DNA of 64,000 nucleotides from the NCBI RefSeq assembly GCF_965223285.1, contig NZ_OZ244997.1, positions 1,922,001 to 1,986,000 on the forward strand, in the 5' to 3' direction. Within the stretch, counting starts at the first letter, position 1; each line of letters opens with the position of its first letter. A model generated the notes under the pieces. It was given only the letters and a program-made list of their open reading frames with translations, was not told the DNA's origin and did no database searches. Origin of the DNA: Leptofilum sp965223285 (GTDB lineage: Bacteria; Chloroflexota; Anaerolineae; Promineifilales; Promineifilaceae). Of this stretch, positions 16,833 to 25,442 are shown one piece after another. The translations under genes and the position numbers were made by a program.

Positions 16833-17975
16833 CTATAATCCTAACGAACGGCCGATTATCTCTTTCATCACCTCGTTGGTACCCGCATAGATGGGCTGCA
16901 CGCGGGCATCCAGGTAAAACTTGGCGATAGGATATTCCAGCATGTAGCCGTAACCGCCGTGTAGCTGCAAACATTGGTCCATCACCCGAACTTGCAGATC
17001 CGTTGTCCACCATTTGGCCATGGCCGCTTCTTCGGCCGTTAGATCCCCAGCGTTTAGCTCCATGATGCAGCGATCCACAAAGACACGGGCGATCTCTGTT
17101 TCGGTTTTCATTTCTGCCAGCTTGAAGCGGCTGTTTTGGAATTTGCCGATAGGCTGGCCGAAAGCCGTGCGCTCCTGACAATAGTTGATGGTCATTTCCA
17201 GGGCTGCTTCGCAGGCAGCGACGGCAATCACCGCCACAGATAGTCGCTCTTGCGGCAACGAGTTCATTAGATAGTAAAAGCCTTTGCCCTCTTCGCCCAT
17301 CAAGTTTTCGACCGGCACTTTTACGTTGTCAAAGTAAAGTTCGGCCGTATCCTGTGCCTTTAGCCCAATCTTTTCCAGATTGCGGCCTCGCTCAAATCCC
17401 TCCATACCGCGCTCAATGACCAACAGGCTAATGCCAGCATGCCCCTTGTCGGGATCGGTTTTCACCACGGTGATGACAGCGTCGCTATGAATGCCATTGG
17501 TGATGAATGTTTTTTGACCGTTGACGACGTAATGATCGCCTTGGCGAACGGCCGTTGTGCGCACACCCTTCAAATCACTGCCAGCCCCCGGCTCGGTCAT
17601 GGCAATGGCCGTAATCATCTCGCCAGAAAGCATTTTGGGCAGCCAACGCTGCTTTTGCGCCTCGGTGGTGTATTTGAGGAAGTAGGGCATGTTCACATCA
17701 TTGTGCAGGCCAAAACCAACGCCAGAAGCTCCAGCGCGGGTCAACTCCTCTACCACAATGGCATTGTATCGATAATCTTCAATTTCCAGCCCGCCGTACG
17801 CTTCGGGCGCATCCATGCACAAAAAGCCGAGTTCGCCAGCCTTCAGCCAGACATCGCGCGGTACGATGCCATCATGCTCCCACTGTTCATGGTAGGGCAC
17901 GATTTCATTCTCGACAAAGCGGCGCACCGCATCGCGGAACATATTGTGTTCATCATCAAAAATGGTGCGTTTCAT
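16833..17975 (-). CDS. Acyl-CoA dehydrogenase, long-chain (LCAD/IVD) type
   Basis: An FAD flavoprotein that oxidises acyl-CoA to trans-2-enoyl-CoA. It shows the two ACAD signatures, M-T-E-P-G-A-G-S-D near residue 132 and Q-L-H-G-G-Y-G-Y near 335. The C-terminal site reads I-Y-A-G-T-N-E-V-M-K: the Glu of I-Y-E-G-T in medium-chain enzymes is Ala. In LCAD and isovaleryl-CoA dehydrogenase the base sits instead on helix G, and here R-L-S-V-A... A-C-E-A-A-L carries a Glu at that place, so the enzyme should be active. AGGGGAA supports ATG 17975. Length 380 aa is normal. Confidence 0.92.
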   Translation of the reverse strand: MKRTIFDDEHNMFRDAVRRFVENEIVPYHEQWEHDGIVPRDVWLKAGELGFLCMDAPEAYGGLEIEDYRYNAIVVEELTRAGASGVGFGLHNDVNMPYFLKYTTEAQKQRWLPKMLSGEMITAIAMTEPGAGSDLKGVRTTAVRQGDHYVVNGQKTFITNGIHSDAVITVVKTDPDKGHAGISLLVIERGMEGFERGRNLEKIGLKAQDTAELYFDNVKVPVENLMGEEGKGFYYLMNSLPQERLSVAVIAVAACEAALEMTINYCQERTAFGQPIGKFQNSRFKLAEMKTETEIARVFVDRCIMELNAGDLTAEEAAMAKWWTTDLQVRVMDQCLQLHGGYGYMLEYPIAKFYLDARVQPIYAGTNEVMKEIIGRSLGL

Positions 17976-18038
17976 ATTAGGTTCCCCTTGTAGTAAGATA
18001 AGTTTTCATCAAAGATGGCGCAGATTTTTTAATCTTAA

Positions 18039-18136
18039 GACTTACGCATTTGCCCTCACCAGACTACAAAAGTCTGGGACCAAATGATGTTAATTCCAGA
18101 GAGAACAAGACTTTTGTAGTCTTCACTGCGTAAGTC
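18039..18136. mobile_element. MITE-like element with nested inverted repeats
   Basis: Outer repeats GACTTACGCA (18039-18048) and TGCGTAAGTC (18127-18136); inner perfect 15-bp repeats AGACTACAAAAGTCT (18061-18075) and AGACTTTTGTAGTCT (18108-18122). At 98 bases with no coding capacity it looks like a miniature transposable element. No convincing target duplication was found. Confidence 0.6.
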
Positions 18137-18185
18137 CTGATTATTATGGTTCTTTGGGATTTCATGGGGCGATCGGCACATTTGG

Positions 18186-18213
18186 GTAAGGGCGGTTCGC
18201 GAACCGCCCTTAC
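18186..18213. repeat. Perfect 28-base palindrome
   Basis: GTAAGGGCGGTTCG (18186-18199) is followed directly by its exact complement up to 18213, leaving no loop. It lies 3' of the amidase gene. It could fold as a cruciform or as an RNA hairpin; there is no T-run. Confidence 0.8.
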
Positions 18214-18255
18214 ATTTGGTGTCAACCCCTCAAGTTCCAAAAGAGCCATTATTAT

Positions 18256-19644
18256 TTACGAGATGCCAGCTTCTAGTGCAGAAGCTGCATCCAGCAAAGC
18301 GGCCTCCGCACCGGGGGCGCAGGCCAGCATGACGCCTGGCACCAAGCCAGTTTCCGGGTCTGGGTCTTTCCAGGCGGGTACGGTGATGGCAGACAGGTTC
18401 ATATAGTTGCAAAAAGTCATTGCCGTGACGGTGCCGTTGACACCGGGACGAAGCGAGGCGCGGTTCATTTGCCCATGCTTGGGTGCCAAAATGCCAAGCG
18501 TGGGCAGCAAAAGGACGCCATCGTCGCCCAATAGCTGGTACAAATCAGCGCGCGCTTGCTCGTAGGTGCGAATGATTTCGGCCACGCGCCCGGCCTTGCG
18601 TGGTTTTATGACGGGGATAATGGCAATAAGCTGGAAGAGGCCGCCGTAAATGGTCCCGCGCCCAACTGCCTGCCGCAATGTTTCTGCGGCCAAACTAAAT
18701 TTTTGCCCATCGGCGGTGACAAGCATGTCGTAGAACGGTTTCTCTAGTTCGGCGGCTAGGATTTGTTGCAGGTTGAGAAAGTGGGTTTTTACGTCGGGAA
18801 ACGGCCGTTCCTCTGCCACCAGCCCCGCCATTTCCAACACCGTTTGGGCCATCGTGTAGGCCGCGTTGATGCAATCTGCTTTGGCCGTTAGCTCAAACTG
18901 TTGGGGAATGATGAGGCGCAAGCCGTTGGGCGATTTTGGTTCCGGCAGCGGCTTCTCGGCGATGACGTCATAAACTAATCGCGCATCCCGCACGGAGCGG
19001 GTTAGCGGCCCCACACCCAACCAGGAGTCCAAAAACAATCCTTGCAAATCGGGCCAGATGCCTTGCTTGTTCACCGCGCCGGAGGCGGGCTTAAAGCCTA
19101 CGACGCCACAAAATGAGGCGGGAATGCGAATGCTGCCCAAAATGTCGGTGCCGATGCCAAGCGTGGTAGAGCCAGAGCCAACCAGTGCCCCTTCGCCACC
19201 AGAAGAGCCGCCCGGCACGCGGGTTTCATCAAGGGGGTTGTTGGTACGGCCGTAAATCAAATTGTCCGTTTCCCCAGCCATAGCAAATTCCGGCACGTTG
19301 CTGCGCGCCAGCACAATCGCCCCAGCCGCCCGCAGCCGTTGCACCACGGGCGCATCCTGCGCGTAAACGATGGGCGGCATTCGTCGGGAGCCAGCGGTGA
19401 TGGCTTGCCCAGCAAGACCAATCGTCTCTTTGACGCTAATTGGCAGGCCAGAGAGAGGGCCAGGGCGGGGATTATGGGCTTCGGCCAAGGCTTCGTCCTT
19501 AAACACATGAACGGCCGCATTCAAACGGGCATGATTTGCTTCCAGTCGGTCAATATGCTCAGTGACGATGGAAACGGCCGTGCACTCCCCGCTTTGCATT
19601 TGCCGCAGTAATTCGGTTGCGTCAGGCCAAATTGGTTTATTCAA
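18256..19644 (-). CDS. Amidase-signature hydrolase
   Basis: An amidase of 462 residues. The Ser-cisSer-Lys triad is visible: Lys in I-S-V-K-E-T (about residue 72), and G-G-S-S-G-G-E-G (about 149) leading to G-T-D-I-L-G-S-I-R-I-P-A, whose Ser is the nucleophile region. The chain hydrolyses a C-N amide bond; without GatA context it is probably a stand-alone amidase, not part of GatCAB. The start is TTG 19644, chosen because GAGGGGG lies 8 bases upstream. A 52-residue membrane ORF ends 18 bases earlier. Confidence 0.88.
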   Translation of the reverse strand: MNKPIWPDATELLRQMQSGECTAVSIVTEHIDRLEANHARLNAAVHVFKDEALAEAHNPRPGPLSGLPISVKETIGLAGQAITAGSRRMPPIVYAQDAPVVQRLRAAGAIVLARSNVPEFAMAGETDNLIYGRTNNPLDETRVPGGSSGGEGALVGSGSTTLGIGTDILGSIRIPASFCGVVGFKPASGAVNKQGIWPDLQGLFLDSWLGVGPLTRSVRDARLVYDVIAEKPLPEPKSPNGLRLIIPQQFELTAKADCINAAYTMAQTVLEMAGLVAEERPFPDVKTHFLNLQQILAAELEKPFYDMLVTADGQKFSLAAETLRQAVGRGTIYGGLFQLIAIIPVIKPRKAGRVAEIIRTYEQARADLYQLLGDDGVLLLPTLGILAPKHGQMNRASLRPGVNGTVTAMTFCNYMNLSAITVPAWKDPDPETGLVPGVMLACAPGAEAALLDAASALEAGIS

Positions 19645-19662
19645 AAGTGCCCCCTCGTTTGC

Positions 19663-19821
19663 TTATAAAACGCCAAATCTAGCCAGAGCAGCATACGAAA
19701 TAAGTACCACCAGCAAAGAACCAACTATTCCCTGCCACAAGACATTGCTGTTCAAAACCAGGAAAACCGCAAATATCAATACCAGAACAAGCCAATTTCT
19801 GCGATTGCGTACCTTATTCAT
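19663..19821 (-). CDS. 52-residue two-helix membrane protein
   Basis: A short frame not obvious in automatic tracks. ATG 19821 follows AAGGAT at the correct distance and the frame ends TAA at 19663. The product starts M-N-K-V-R-N-R-R-N-W and then has two hydrophobic stretches (about 10-24 and 29-46). Basic N-terminus and hydrophobic pattern suggest an inner-membrane protein with the N-terminus inside. It lies just upstream of the amidase on the same strand, so the two are probably co-transcribed. I know no family for it. Confidence 0.5.
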   Translation of the reverse strand: MNKVRNRRNWLVLVLIFAVFLVLNSNVLWQGIVGSLLVVLISYAALARFGVL

Positions 19822-19860
19822 TTCTTTATCCTTGGTAGCCTTTCGGTTGTACCTTAGCGG

Positions 19861-19923
19861 TTTTGGAACCGAACAGCTACTTTAAGCCCATGCGCCATTT
19901 CCACATTTCATTTGCGAATGGGT
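19861..19923. repeat. Dispersed hairpin element, copy 2
   Basis: It shares GAAC...CTACTTTAAGCCCA and the spacing with 3371-3433. The arms GCCCATGCGC (19886-19895) and GCGAATGGGT (19914-19923) still pair with one mismatch and one G-U. It lies just 3' of the lipoprotein gene. Confidence 0.72.
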
Positions 19924-19925
19924 AT

Positions 19926-20435
19926 TTATTGCCCTGCTGTGCCTAAATCACCCAGGGCCACATCAATCCGCGAGAGCGTAATGGGGGAATCCCAGCGTAG
20001 CTTCAGGTTTGCCTGCAAAGAAGCGGCGGGCACGATAAAGACGTGATTGGCCGAAACGGTATCTCCTGTCCCAATAATCTCTGGCATGGTTTGTAACGCC
20101 GCGCCAAAGGCAACGTCGGTTTGCCAGGATTCATATTCGTTCAAATATTCGTCTACCAGGGTAAAGTCACGGCTGGAAACGGCCGTTTCATTCTGATTAG
20201 TCACGCTTACCGTGGGCACCACATAAACAAAGCCTTGGGCAATGTTGCCGTCGCTGGCGTACACTTCTACATCCGTTACCTGAATAACCACGCCACTCAA
20301 AGCCACAGAAAAGTTTAGTTCGCCAGCGGCATAGTTGTAATCGGTAGGCAACGCCTCTGGCACAGGCTCGGCTTCACCACAAGCCGCTAATGTCAGGAGC
20401 ATCACCGCCAAAAGTAGCACACTTCTTAATTTCAC
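19926..20435 (-). CDS. Small lipoprotein, DUF4352-like
   Basis: The start is GTG 20435, decided by AAGGAGGAG nine bases upstream; the longer frame to 20504 would place that site inside the gene. Residues 1-18 form a signal ending L-T-L-A-A-C-G, a clear lipobox. The mature ~150 residues look like an immunoglobulin-type beta domain: V-S-V-T-N-Q-N near the middle and a V-F-I-V-P-A strand late, like DUF4352 extracellular domains. The role is unknown. It ends two bases from the 19861 hairpin. Confidence 0.72.
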   Translation of the reverse strand: MKLRSVLLLAVMLLTLAACGEAEPVPEALPTDYNYAAGELNFSVALSGVVIQVTDVEVYASDGNIAQGFVYVVPTVSVTNQNETAVSSRDFTLVDEYLNEYESWQTDVAFGAALQTMPEIIGTGDTVSANHVFIVPAASLQANLKLRWDSPITLSRIDVALGDLGTAGQ

Positions 20436-20607
20436 CGTTGTCTCCTCCTTCATGGGTGTGTTGGGGTTGTGTAAAAGCCAAAAGAATTGAAAATCTGAAA
20501 ACACATTTGGCTTTTACAAAAGGCAAATCACATAACTAGCTGAATTTATCTCAAATCGATTGTGATTTGCCTCATTGCCAGAATGATACCTTACTTTGGG
20601 GAAATTT

Positions 20608-20674
20608 GGAGATCGGAGATTGGAGATTAGAGCTTGGGTGGATTTCGATCTCCAGTCTCCAGTCTCTCATCTCC
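20608..20674. repeat. Word-repeat hairpin (GGAGATTGGAGATTAG family), copy 1
   Basis: The left part 20608-20632 consists of GGAGAT-type words; the right part 20648-20674 is their imperfect complement. It lies 3' of the AidB-like gene. A better-preserved relative is at 22931-22996. Confidence 0.6.
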
Positions 20675-20680
20675 TTAAAA

Positions 20681-22357
20681 TTACATATCATCTGCTAAAA
20701 GCAGCGCATCTTCTGAGTTTATGGCTTGGATGCGGTTAACGGCCGTTTTCGCAAAGCGGCAGGCAGCGGCACGAGGACGGCCGTCTCCCTCTACATCCAG
20801 CGACCATTGGGCTTGCTCAATCAGCTTGGCCAAGGCCAAGGCACGGCCCAGCGTGAGGGCAAAGCGGCGTGCGCCAGCTTCCAGGTAGTGCCGATCTGCT
20901 AAATGACTTTGTAACCAGTTCATGGCGTGAGCAACGGCCGTTTGTGCCACTTCCCCCGCTGCATTGAGGCGGCCATCTGTAACCGAACCCACACAGCGAT
21001 CCACCTCATTGGACAGTGCCAGCAGTGGCTCACCAGAGCTACCCAACGCCCGCAGCGCATCCAGCGACAGCACGTTGGTGGTCCCTTCCCAGATAGGCAA
21101 CACCTGGCCGTCGCGCAGCAGCAGCGGCAAACCGGTGTCCTCCACATAGCCCGCCCCACCAAACGCTTCCAGCACTTCACTGGCAACAACGACTGCCTGC
21201 TTGCCAGTGGTTAGCTTGGCCAGCGAGGTAAGCAACCGCAGCAAATGCGCCTCTTCTTCGCTAATTTCGCCCGCCTCATCCTTGCCGATCAGTTCCACCA
21301 GGAAAAAGGTGAGGTGGAAGGCAGCTTCCGTTTCAGCCTGCATCTCGGCCAGCGTATCTAGATGCAAGGGCTTTTCTGCCAATGGTGCGCCAAAGGCAAT
21401 GCGTTTCTGAGCATAGCTGCGGGCCAATGCCATGCCGCGCCGCATAAATGCCGCCGCCGAAATGCTGTTCCAGGTGCGGGTCAGATGCAGCATGGGTACG
21501 ATATTACGCACGCCGTTGTTGAGGCCCATTACCGGAACAGCCGTCGTGCCGTGCAGCATCAGTTCGGCCGTGGGGACTTTGCGCGTGCCGAGTTTGTCCT
21601 TCAGTCGCAGCACCTCGATGTTTTGCAGTGAGCCATCCTCCTCATGCGTTTCCAGGTAAAACAGGGCCAGCCCTTTACCGCCGGGCGGATTGCCTTCCGG
21701 GCGAGCCAGCGTCAGCGTCATTTGGGAGGTGGCGGCAGAAGTGAACCATTTACGGCCGTAAAGTAACCACTCCTCTTGCGCATTCAATTTGGCAACAGTT
21801 TCTGACAGGCCCACGTCAGAGCCGCCTGTAGATTCCGTCATCCATTGCCCGCTGGTCCAAAAGTGGGCCGGATCGCGGCTGGTGAGGTGGGGTACGGCGC
21901 GATCAATCAGCTCTTGATTGCCAGAGGTAAGCAGCGTGCGAGCTGCGCCATCGGTCATGGCCAGCGGGCAGGTGTAAACGTCGGTGGAGGGATGGAAGAG
22001 GTAAGCCAGGGCAAACTGGTAGATGCGGTCGAAACGGCCGTACTTGCCCTCATATGCCGCCGCCACCACCCCGTGCTCAGCCGCCAGCTTTTCTGCCTTT
22101 TGCCACAGGGGGGACACCTCTATTTCGTCAATGCGATTGCCCCACGGGTCCCACTGGGTGAGTACAGGCTCATTCAGTCGGTCAGCTAGCTGCATCTGGT
22201 ACAGGTCGCCTCCCGCTAGCGCGCCCATTTCGCGCAGCGGCCGTTCCACTTCAGTCAGCACCTCTGGCGGCAACACCCGCCGCAAATAGCTTCGCAGCAC
22301 GCGATCATCGTCAAACTGGTTACCCAGGCTGGGTGGGGATTGGTTGAAAGGTTGCAT
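20681..22357 (-). CDS. AidB-like acyl-CoA dehydrogenase
   Basis: A 558-residue ACAD with the AidB-type N-terminal extension (Y-L-R-R-V-L-P-P-E..., Q-W-D-P-W-G-N-R-I-D-E). FAD-binding signatures are M-T-E-S-T-G-G-S-D (about residue 170) and E-A-F-G-G-A-G-Y (about 405). The catalytic Glu is present in P-I-W-E-G-T-T-N-V. E. coli AidB is a DNA-associated flavoprotein of uncertain reaction; other members are true dehydrogenases, so the substrate is open. GAGG upstream supports ATG 22357. It lies at the end of the minus-strand lipid gene run, after a thioesterase. Confidence 0.9.
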   Translation of the reverse strand: MQPFNQSPPSLGNQFDDDRVLRSYLRRVLPPEVLTEVERPLREMGALAGGDLYQMQLADRLNEPVLTQWDPWGNRIDEIEVSPLWQKAEKLAAEHGVVAAAYEGKYGRFDRIYQFALAYLFHPSTDVYTCPLAMTDGAARTLLTSGNQELIDRAVPHLTSRDPAHFWTSGQWMTESTGGSDVGLSETVAKLNAQEEWLLYGRKWFTSAATSQMTLTLARPEGNPPGGKGLALFYLETHEEDGSLQNIEVLRLKDKLGTRKVPTAELMLHGTTAVPVMGLNNGVRNIVPMLHLTRTWNSISAAAFMRRGMALARSYAQKRIAFGAPLAEKPLHLDTLAEMQAETEAAFHLTFFLVELIGKDEAGEISEEEAHLLRLLTSLAKLTTGKQAVVVASEVLEAFGGAGYVEDTGLPLLLRDGQVLPIWEGTTNVLSLDALRALGSSGEPLLALSNEVDRCVGSVTDGRLNAAGEVAQTAVAHAMNWLQSHLADRHYLEAGARRFALTLGRALALAKLIEQAQWSLDVEGDGRPRAAACRFAKTAVNRIQAINSEDALLLADDM

Positions 22358-22370
22358 GATTTACCTCATT

Positions 22371-22445
22371 TCGGTAATCGGTGAACGGTTATCCGTAATC
22401 GGTAAATCAAACCGATGACCGACCACAGATTACCGCTCACGGATT
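22371..22445. repeat. Word-repeat region (GGTAATCGGTGA family), copy 1
   Basis: GGTAATCGGTGAACGG, GTAATCGGTAAATC, and inverted GATTACCGCTCACGG words fill the gap between the AidB-like and thioesterase genes. Related text is at 36411-36497, 49096-49125 and 55885-55985. Confidence 0.55.
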
Positions 22446-22922
22446 CATAACGCCACACAGCGGAGCCTGCCAATCAAGCTGGTTGTGTTCGGCCAGAAGC
22501 TGATCTAGCCGGGCGGCAATGTGGTCTGGGAAGGGAGAGGTGCGGCGGGTAGCCAAGTTGGCATGGGAGCCAACCACCTCTAGCGTGGCGGCCAGCTTAC
22601 CGGTGGTTTCATTGAGCATAAAGTGGATGAAATGGATGCGTTTGACGGAACGGCCGTTAACCCGCGTATGAATCGCCACCGTTTCGCCCACATGCACTTC
22701 TGCCAGGTAGCGAATGTGCTGTTCCAGGGCAAATGCCCCGCTGTTGGCACTGTGATAGTATGCCTCGTCCATGCCAAATGCAGCAAAAAAGCCCCAAGCG
22801 GCATCGTCAAACAGCCCCATGTAATGCCGAATGTTCATATGCCCCATCACGTCCAGATATGCCTCCGGAATGGTGGCACGGTGGAAGCAAGCAAGTTGTT
22901 GAATTTGAGCAATGTCTATCAT
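22437..22922 (-). CDS. Hot-dog acyl-CoA thioesterase
   Basis: A 161-residue 4HBT-type hot-dog protein. I-P-E-A-Y-L-D-V-M-G-H-M-N at residues about 18-30 is the family active-site region, with Asp and His-Met-Asn; Y-L-A-E-V-H-V-G-E-T-V follows as a central strand. It should hydrolyse an acyl-CoA to free acid and CoA. Its place between an AidB-like ACAD and other acyl-CoA enzymes agrees. The stop lies in the word-repeat region and the ATG near another repeat (22931-22996); no good ribosome site was seen. Confidence 0.85.
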   Translation of the reverse strand: MIDIAQIQQLACFHRATIPEAYLDVMGHMNIRHYMGLFDDAAWGFFAAFGMDEAYYHSANSGAFALEQHIRYLAEVHVGETVAIHTRVNGRSVKRIHFIHFMLNETTGKLAATLEVVGSHANLATRRTSPFPDHIAARLDQLLAEHNQLDWQAPLCGVMNP

Positions 22923-22930
22923 GCGTTTTT

Positions 22931-22996
22931 TGGAGATTGAAGACTAGAGATTAGAGATTGGTTTCGTAAATCTCCAGCCTCCAATCTCTAATCTCC
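22931..22996. repeat. Word-repeat hairpin (GGAGATTGGAGATTAG family), copy 2
   Basis: GAGATTAGAGATTGG (22947-22961) pairs perfectly with 22981-22995. The flanking GGAGATTGAAGACTAG adds a partial extension. It overlaps the last codons of the upstream MBL gene. Confidence 0.7.
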
Positions 22997-23956
22997 TGCT
23001 ACTGAAAAACACCAAACACTTCCCACCGTCTCCACCTCAATTTTCCCCTCTGCCTGGAGCAAATCAAGGTAGCCAATGAGCATCCATAGTCCGGCAACGC
23101 GGAAGGCGGGCGGGTAATGAGCATACATCTCGTTCATCAAGGCATAGGCGGTATGGTGGCCTTGCTGGATGAGCGTCAACGCTTCATCCTTGCGCTTGTG
23201 GATGCGGTTGCGCTGCTTGTGGATGAGCTGGCAATGGTTTTGGAATGGTTCGCCATGCCCCGGAAAAACCCAATCGATCTCCAACGCTTCGCACCGTTTC
23301 AGCGACTCCATGAAGATGGGCAGGCTGGGCTGGCGAGTTATTCCATCAGACGGCCGTTCCACAATGGGCGTTGGGGTTTTGGGCAACAGCATATCAGCTG
23401 AGAGGAATTGGCGGCTGTCTGGCTGGTAGAAGCAGGTTTGATGGCTGGCGTGGCCAGGCATATGCAGCACCTGCCAATCTGCACCCCCCATCGCCAACCA
23501 AGCCTCAATTTTGAAAGTTTGGATGCGCTCAGCAGGAATTGGCGTCGTTTCTTCGCCCACTTTGGCAAAATACGCCTGCACCAATTGAGATGCCTCTTTT
23601 GGCAAGCCAGCCTGACGCAAAAAATAATCGCGGTAATATGCCAGCCGTAGCCCAAACATTTTTTTGGGATTGGTAAGCCACTCAGGTGCCAAATCAGACA
23701 CCCAAACCTGGCAGTCGCTCTGTGCAAGAATGTGCGTTGCCAACCCAAAATGGTCTACGTGGGGATGGGTAATGATGATGCGGTGAATGTCGGTTGGCAT
23801 CAGGCCATGTTGCGCCAAGCCCCCTTGTAAAGCATCCCAACCCGCCTCGGTATCTACGCCACAATCCACCAAAATGGGCTCAGGCTCAGTGAACAGATAG
23901 CTATTGACTGGCCCAACGTTAAACTCCGTTGGCAACTCAATGCGGATGGGGTTCAT
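22988..23956 (-). CDS. Metallo-beta-lactamase-fold hydrolase
   Basis: An MBL hydrolase with two Zn-type metals: T-H-P-H-V-D-H-F (about residue 64), M-P-G-H-A-S-H (about 162) and F-P-G-H-G-E-P (about 235). The ~80-residue C-terminal extension is helical, like the winged-helix tail of LACTB2-type enzymes, which act on thioesters, lactones or RNA. ATG 23956 is preferred to the TTG one codon earlier because GAAGGAA is well spaced. The 3' end enters the 22931-22996 repeat. Next genes are Nudix and a second MBL protein, each separated by fewer than 16 bases. Confidence 0.88.
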   Translation of the reverse strand: MNPIRIELPTEFNVGPVNSYLFTEPEPILVDCGVDTEAGWDALQGGLAQHGLMPTDIHRIIITHPHVDHFGLATHILAQSDCQVWVSDLAPEWLTNPKKMFGLRLAYYRDYFLRQAGLPKEASQLVQAYFAKVGEETTPIPAERIQTFKIEAWLAMGGADWQVLHMPGHASHQTCFYQPDSRQFLSADMLLPKTPTPIVERPSDGITRQPSLPIFMESLKRCEALEIDWVFPGHGEPFQNHCQLIHKQRNRIHKRKDEALTLIQQGHHTAYALMNEMYAHYPPAFRVAGLWMLIGYLDLLQAEGKIEVETVGSVWCFSVAGD

Positions 23957-23971
23957 CAAACTTCCTTCACT

Positions 23972-24496
23972 TTACAATGGGGGTTGCAACACGGCCGTTT
24001 CCACCCAATCATCAGCCAAAACGCGGTACAGCTTGGCCGCCCGACGCAGCATCCAAAGATGGGTAGAGAAGTGCAGCGTGGTTTTATCTTGGGCAACGGC
24101 CGTTTCCAGTTCAGCCAGGCCCCACCACTTATGCTCACTGCCTGCCATGTCATCACCTGGAACCACCTCGCCTCCTTCATAGCGCAGCAGATAGTAGATG
24201 CCCACCATGAATGACACATTTTCGTCGTAGTGGAAGGTGTGACTGTGGAGGACGGTTAACGGCCGTACCTGAATATTCCCCACCTCTTCGCGAACCTCTC
24301 GCAGAGTACCGTCCAAAATTGTCTCACCTGCCTCCAAACCGCCGCTAACCGTTTGCCATTCGTGACGACCGTTGCGTCGCGGTGAAGAAAGCAGCAAAAA
24401 TTGCTCATTTTCGTTGATGATGATGGCTTGCAGGGCAATAGCTGAGGTGGCAAACGGCCGTCCGCGCTGGCTTACAATCGTGGGCTGCTGCGCCAT
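23972..24496 (-). CDS. Nudix hydrolase
   Basis: The full Nudix box is visible: G-G-L-E-A-G-E-T-I-L-D-G-T followed by L-R-E-V-R-E-E-V-G (about residues 52-74), so the Mg2+-dependent pyrophosphohydrolase is probably active. The domain context (S-P-R-R-N-G-R-H-E-W before it) resembles the broad NUDIX group rather than a specific MutT or ADPRase. The 174-residue length is normal. It sits tightly between two MBL genes, suggesting co-transcription but not revealing the substrate. Confidence 0.9.
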   Translation of the reverse strand: MAQQPTIVSQRGRPFATSAIALQAIIINENEQFLLLSSPRRNGRHEWQTVSGGLEAGETILDGTLREVREEVGNIQVRPLTVLHSHTFHYDENVSFMVGIYYLLRYEGGEVVPGDDMAGSEHKWWGLAELETAVAQDKTTLHFSTHLWMLRRAAKLYRVLADDWVETAVLQPPL

Positions 24497-24505
24497 GTTG
24501 TTTTG

Positions 24506-25420
24506 TTACCTTACTTCTTTAGCCAGCCATTGCAGCATGGCCCGAATCTGGCTGGCATGTCCTGCCGTTTTGTAATAATCGTGGACGTTTTGCCACTTTT
24601 CGGTGTTGGGAACGGCCGTTTCATATGGACAATCCACCACAGCCAGCACATCTGTTTCCTCATCCAGTTCCAACGAGAGACCTTGCTTCAAAGCTGCACG
24701 GCATTGAGCCTCAATGGCATTGAAGTAGGCGATGTTATCTAACAGCAGTTGCCGCCCCGCTGTTACTGGCGCATGACAATAAAGCACCATCTCCGCAGGC
24801 AACGCAACCAATGCCGCCAGCGATTCCCGCATCTGCGGCAGACCGTCCGGCGTACGGGCCATTGGGTACGGCAGTTCGGCCGCATCCGCCGCCAGCACCG
24901 TTTCAATTTCTGGCAAGAACAGCGAATAATGGTCATCCGTGTGGCCGGGGGTTGGCAACAGTTCCAATGTTAAGTCACCGCCGTTGATGACAAATTTATC
25001 CTGAATGAGCATGGTGGGCGGCGTAAATATCACATCGCCAAAAATTTCCGGCTCCAGTTCTTTCATTTTGGCGAGGTACGTTTCTGCTTCTGGCTGCTGG
25101 AATTTGGCGGGACTAAGATGGCTACCAATGATGGGGGCGGGATGAACGGCCGTTTCCCCTGCAAAAAGTTGGTTTCCCCAGCAATGATCGTAATCTGCGT
25201 GGGTGTTTATGACCAATAGCTGACGGCCGTTAGCTAAGTGAGGTTGGGCATATTCCAGCATCTGGGTAGCAGTATGTGGGTTGATGACGGTATCTACCAA
25301 CACCACAAATCGCTCGCTCACCACAATGAACGTATCTACCAGCTTCCCGTTGCGGCAAACAAGAATGCGCTCGTCCCAACCTCGATTCTCAATTAATTGG
25401 AGTTCGTTTGTGTGTGCCAT
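24506..25420 (-). CDS. Metallo-beta-lactamase-fold hydrolase
   Basis: A second MBL-fold protein, 304 residues. The metal motif is N-T-H-A-D-Y-D-H (about residue 74), with H-L in the middle (I-I-G-S-H-L), T-P-G-H-T-D-D-H-Y (about 158), and Y-C-H-A-P-V (about 213). The form D-Y-D-H in place of H-X-D-H is typical of MBL groups that keep Asp and His. The extended C-terminal part, about 80 residues, is helical. The gene follows the histidine kinase by 22 bases. Substrate unknown. Confidence 0.86.
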   Translation of the reverse strand: MAHTNELQLIENRGWDERILVCRNGKLVDTFIVVSERFVVLVDTVINPHTATQMLEYAQPHLANGRQLLVINTHADYDHCWGNQLFAGETAVHPAPIIGSHLSPAKFQQPEAETYLAKMKELEPEIFGDVIFTPPTMLIQDKFVINGGDLTLELLPTPGHTDDHYSLFLPEIETVLAADAAELPYPMARTPDGLPQMRESLAALVALPAEMVLYCHAPVTAGRQLLLDNIAYFNAIEAQCRAALKQGLSLELDEETDVLAVVDCPYETAVPNTEKWQNVHDYYKTAGHASQIRAMLQWLAKEVR

Positions 25421-25442
25421 ATGTTTTCAAATGTGCAGATAA

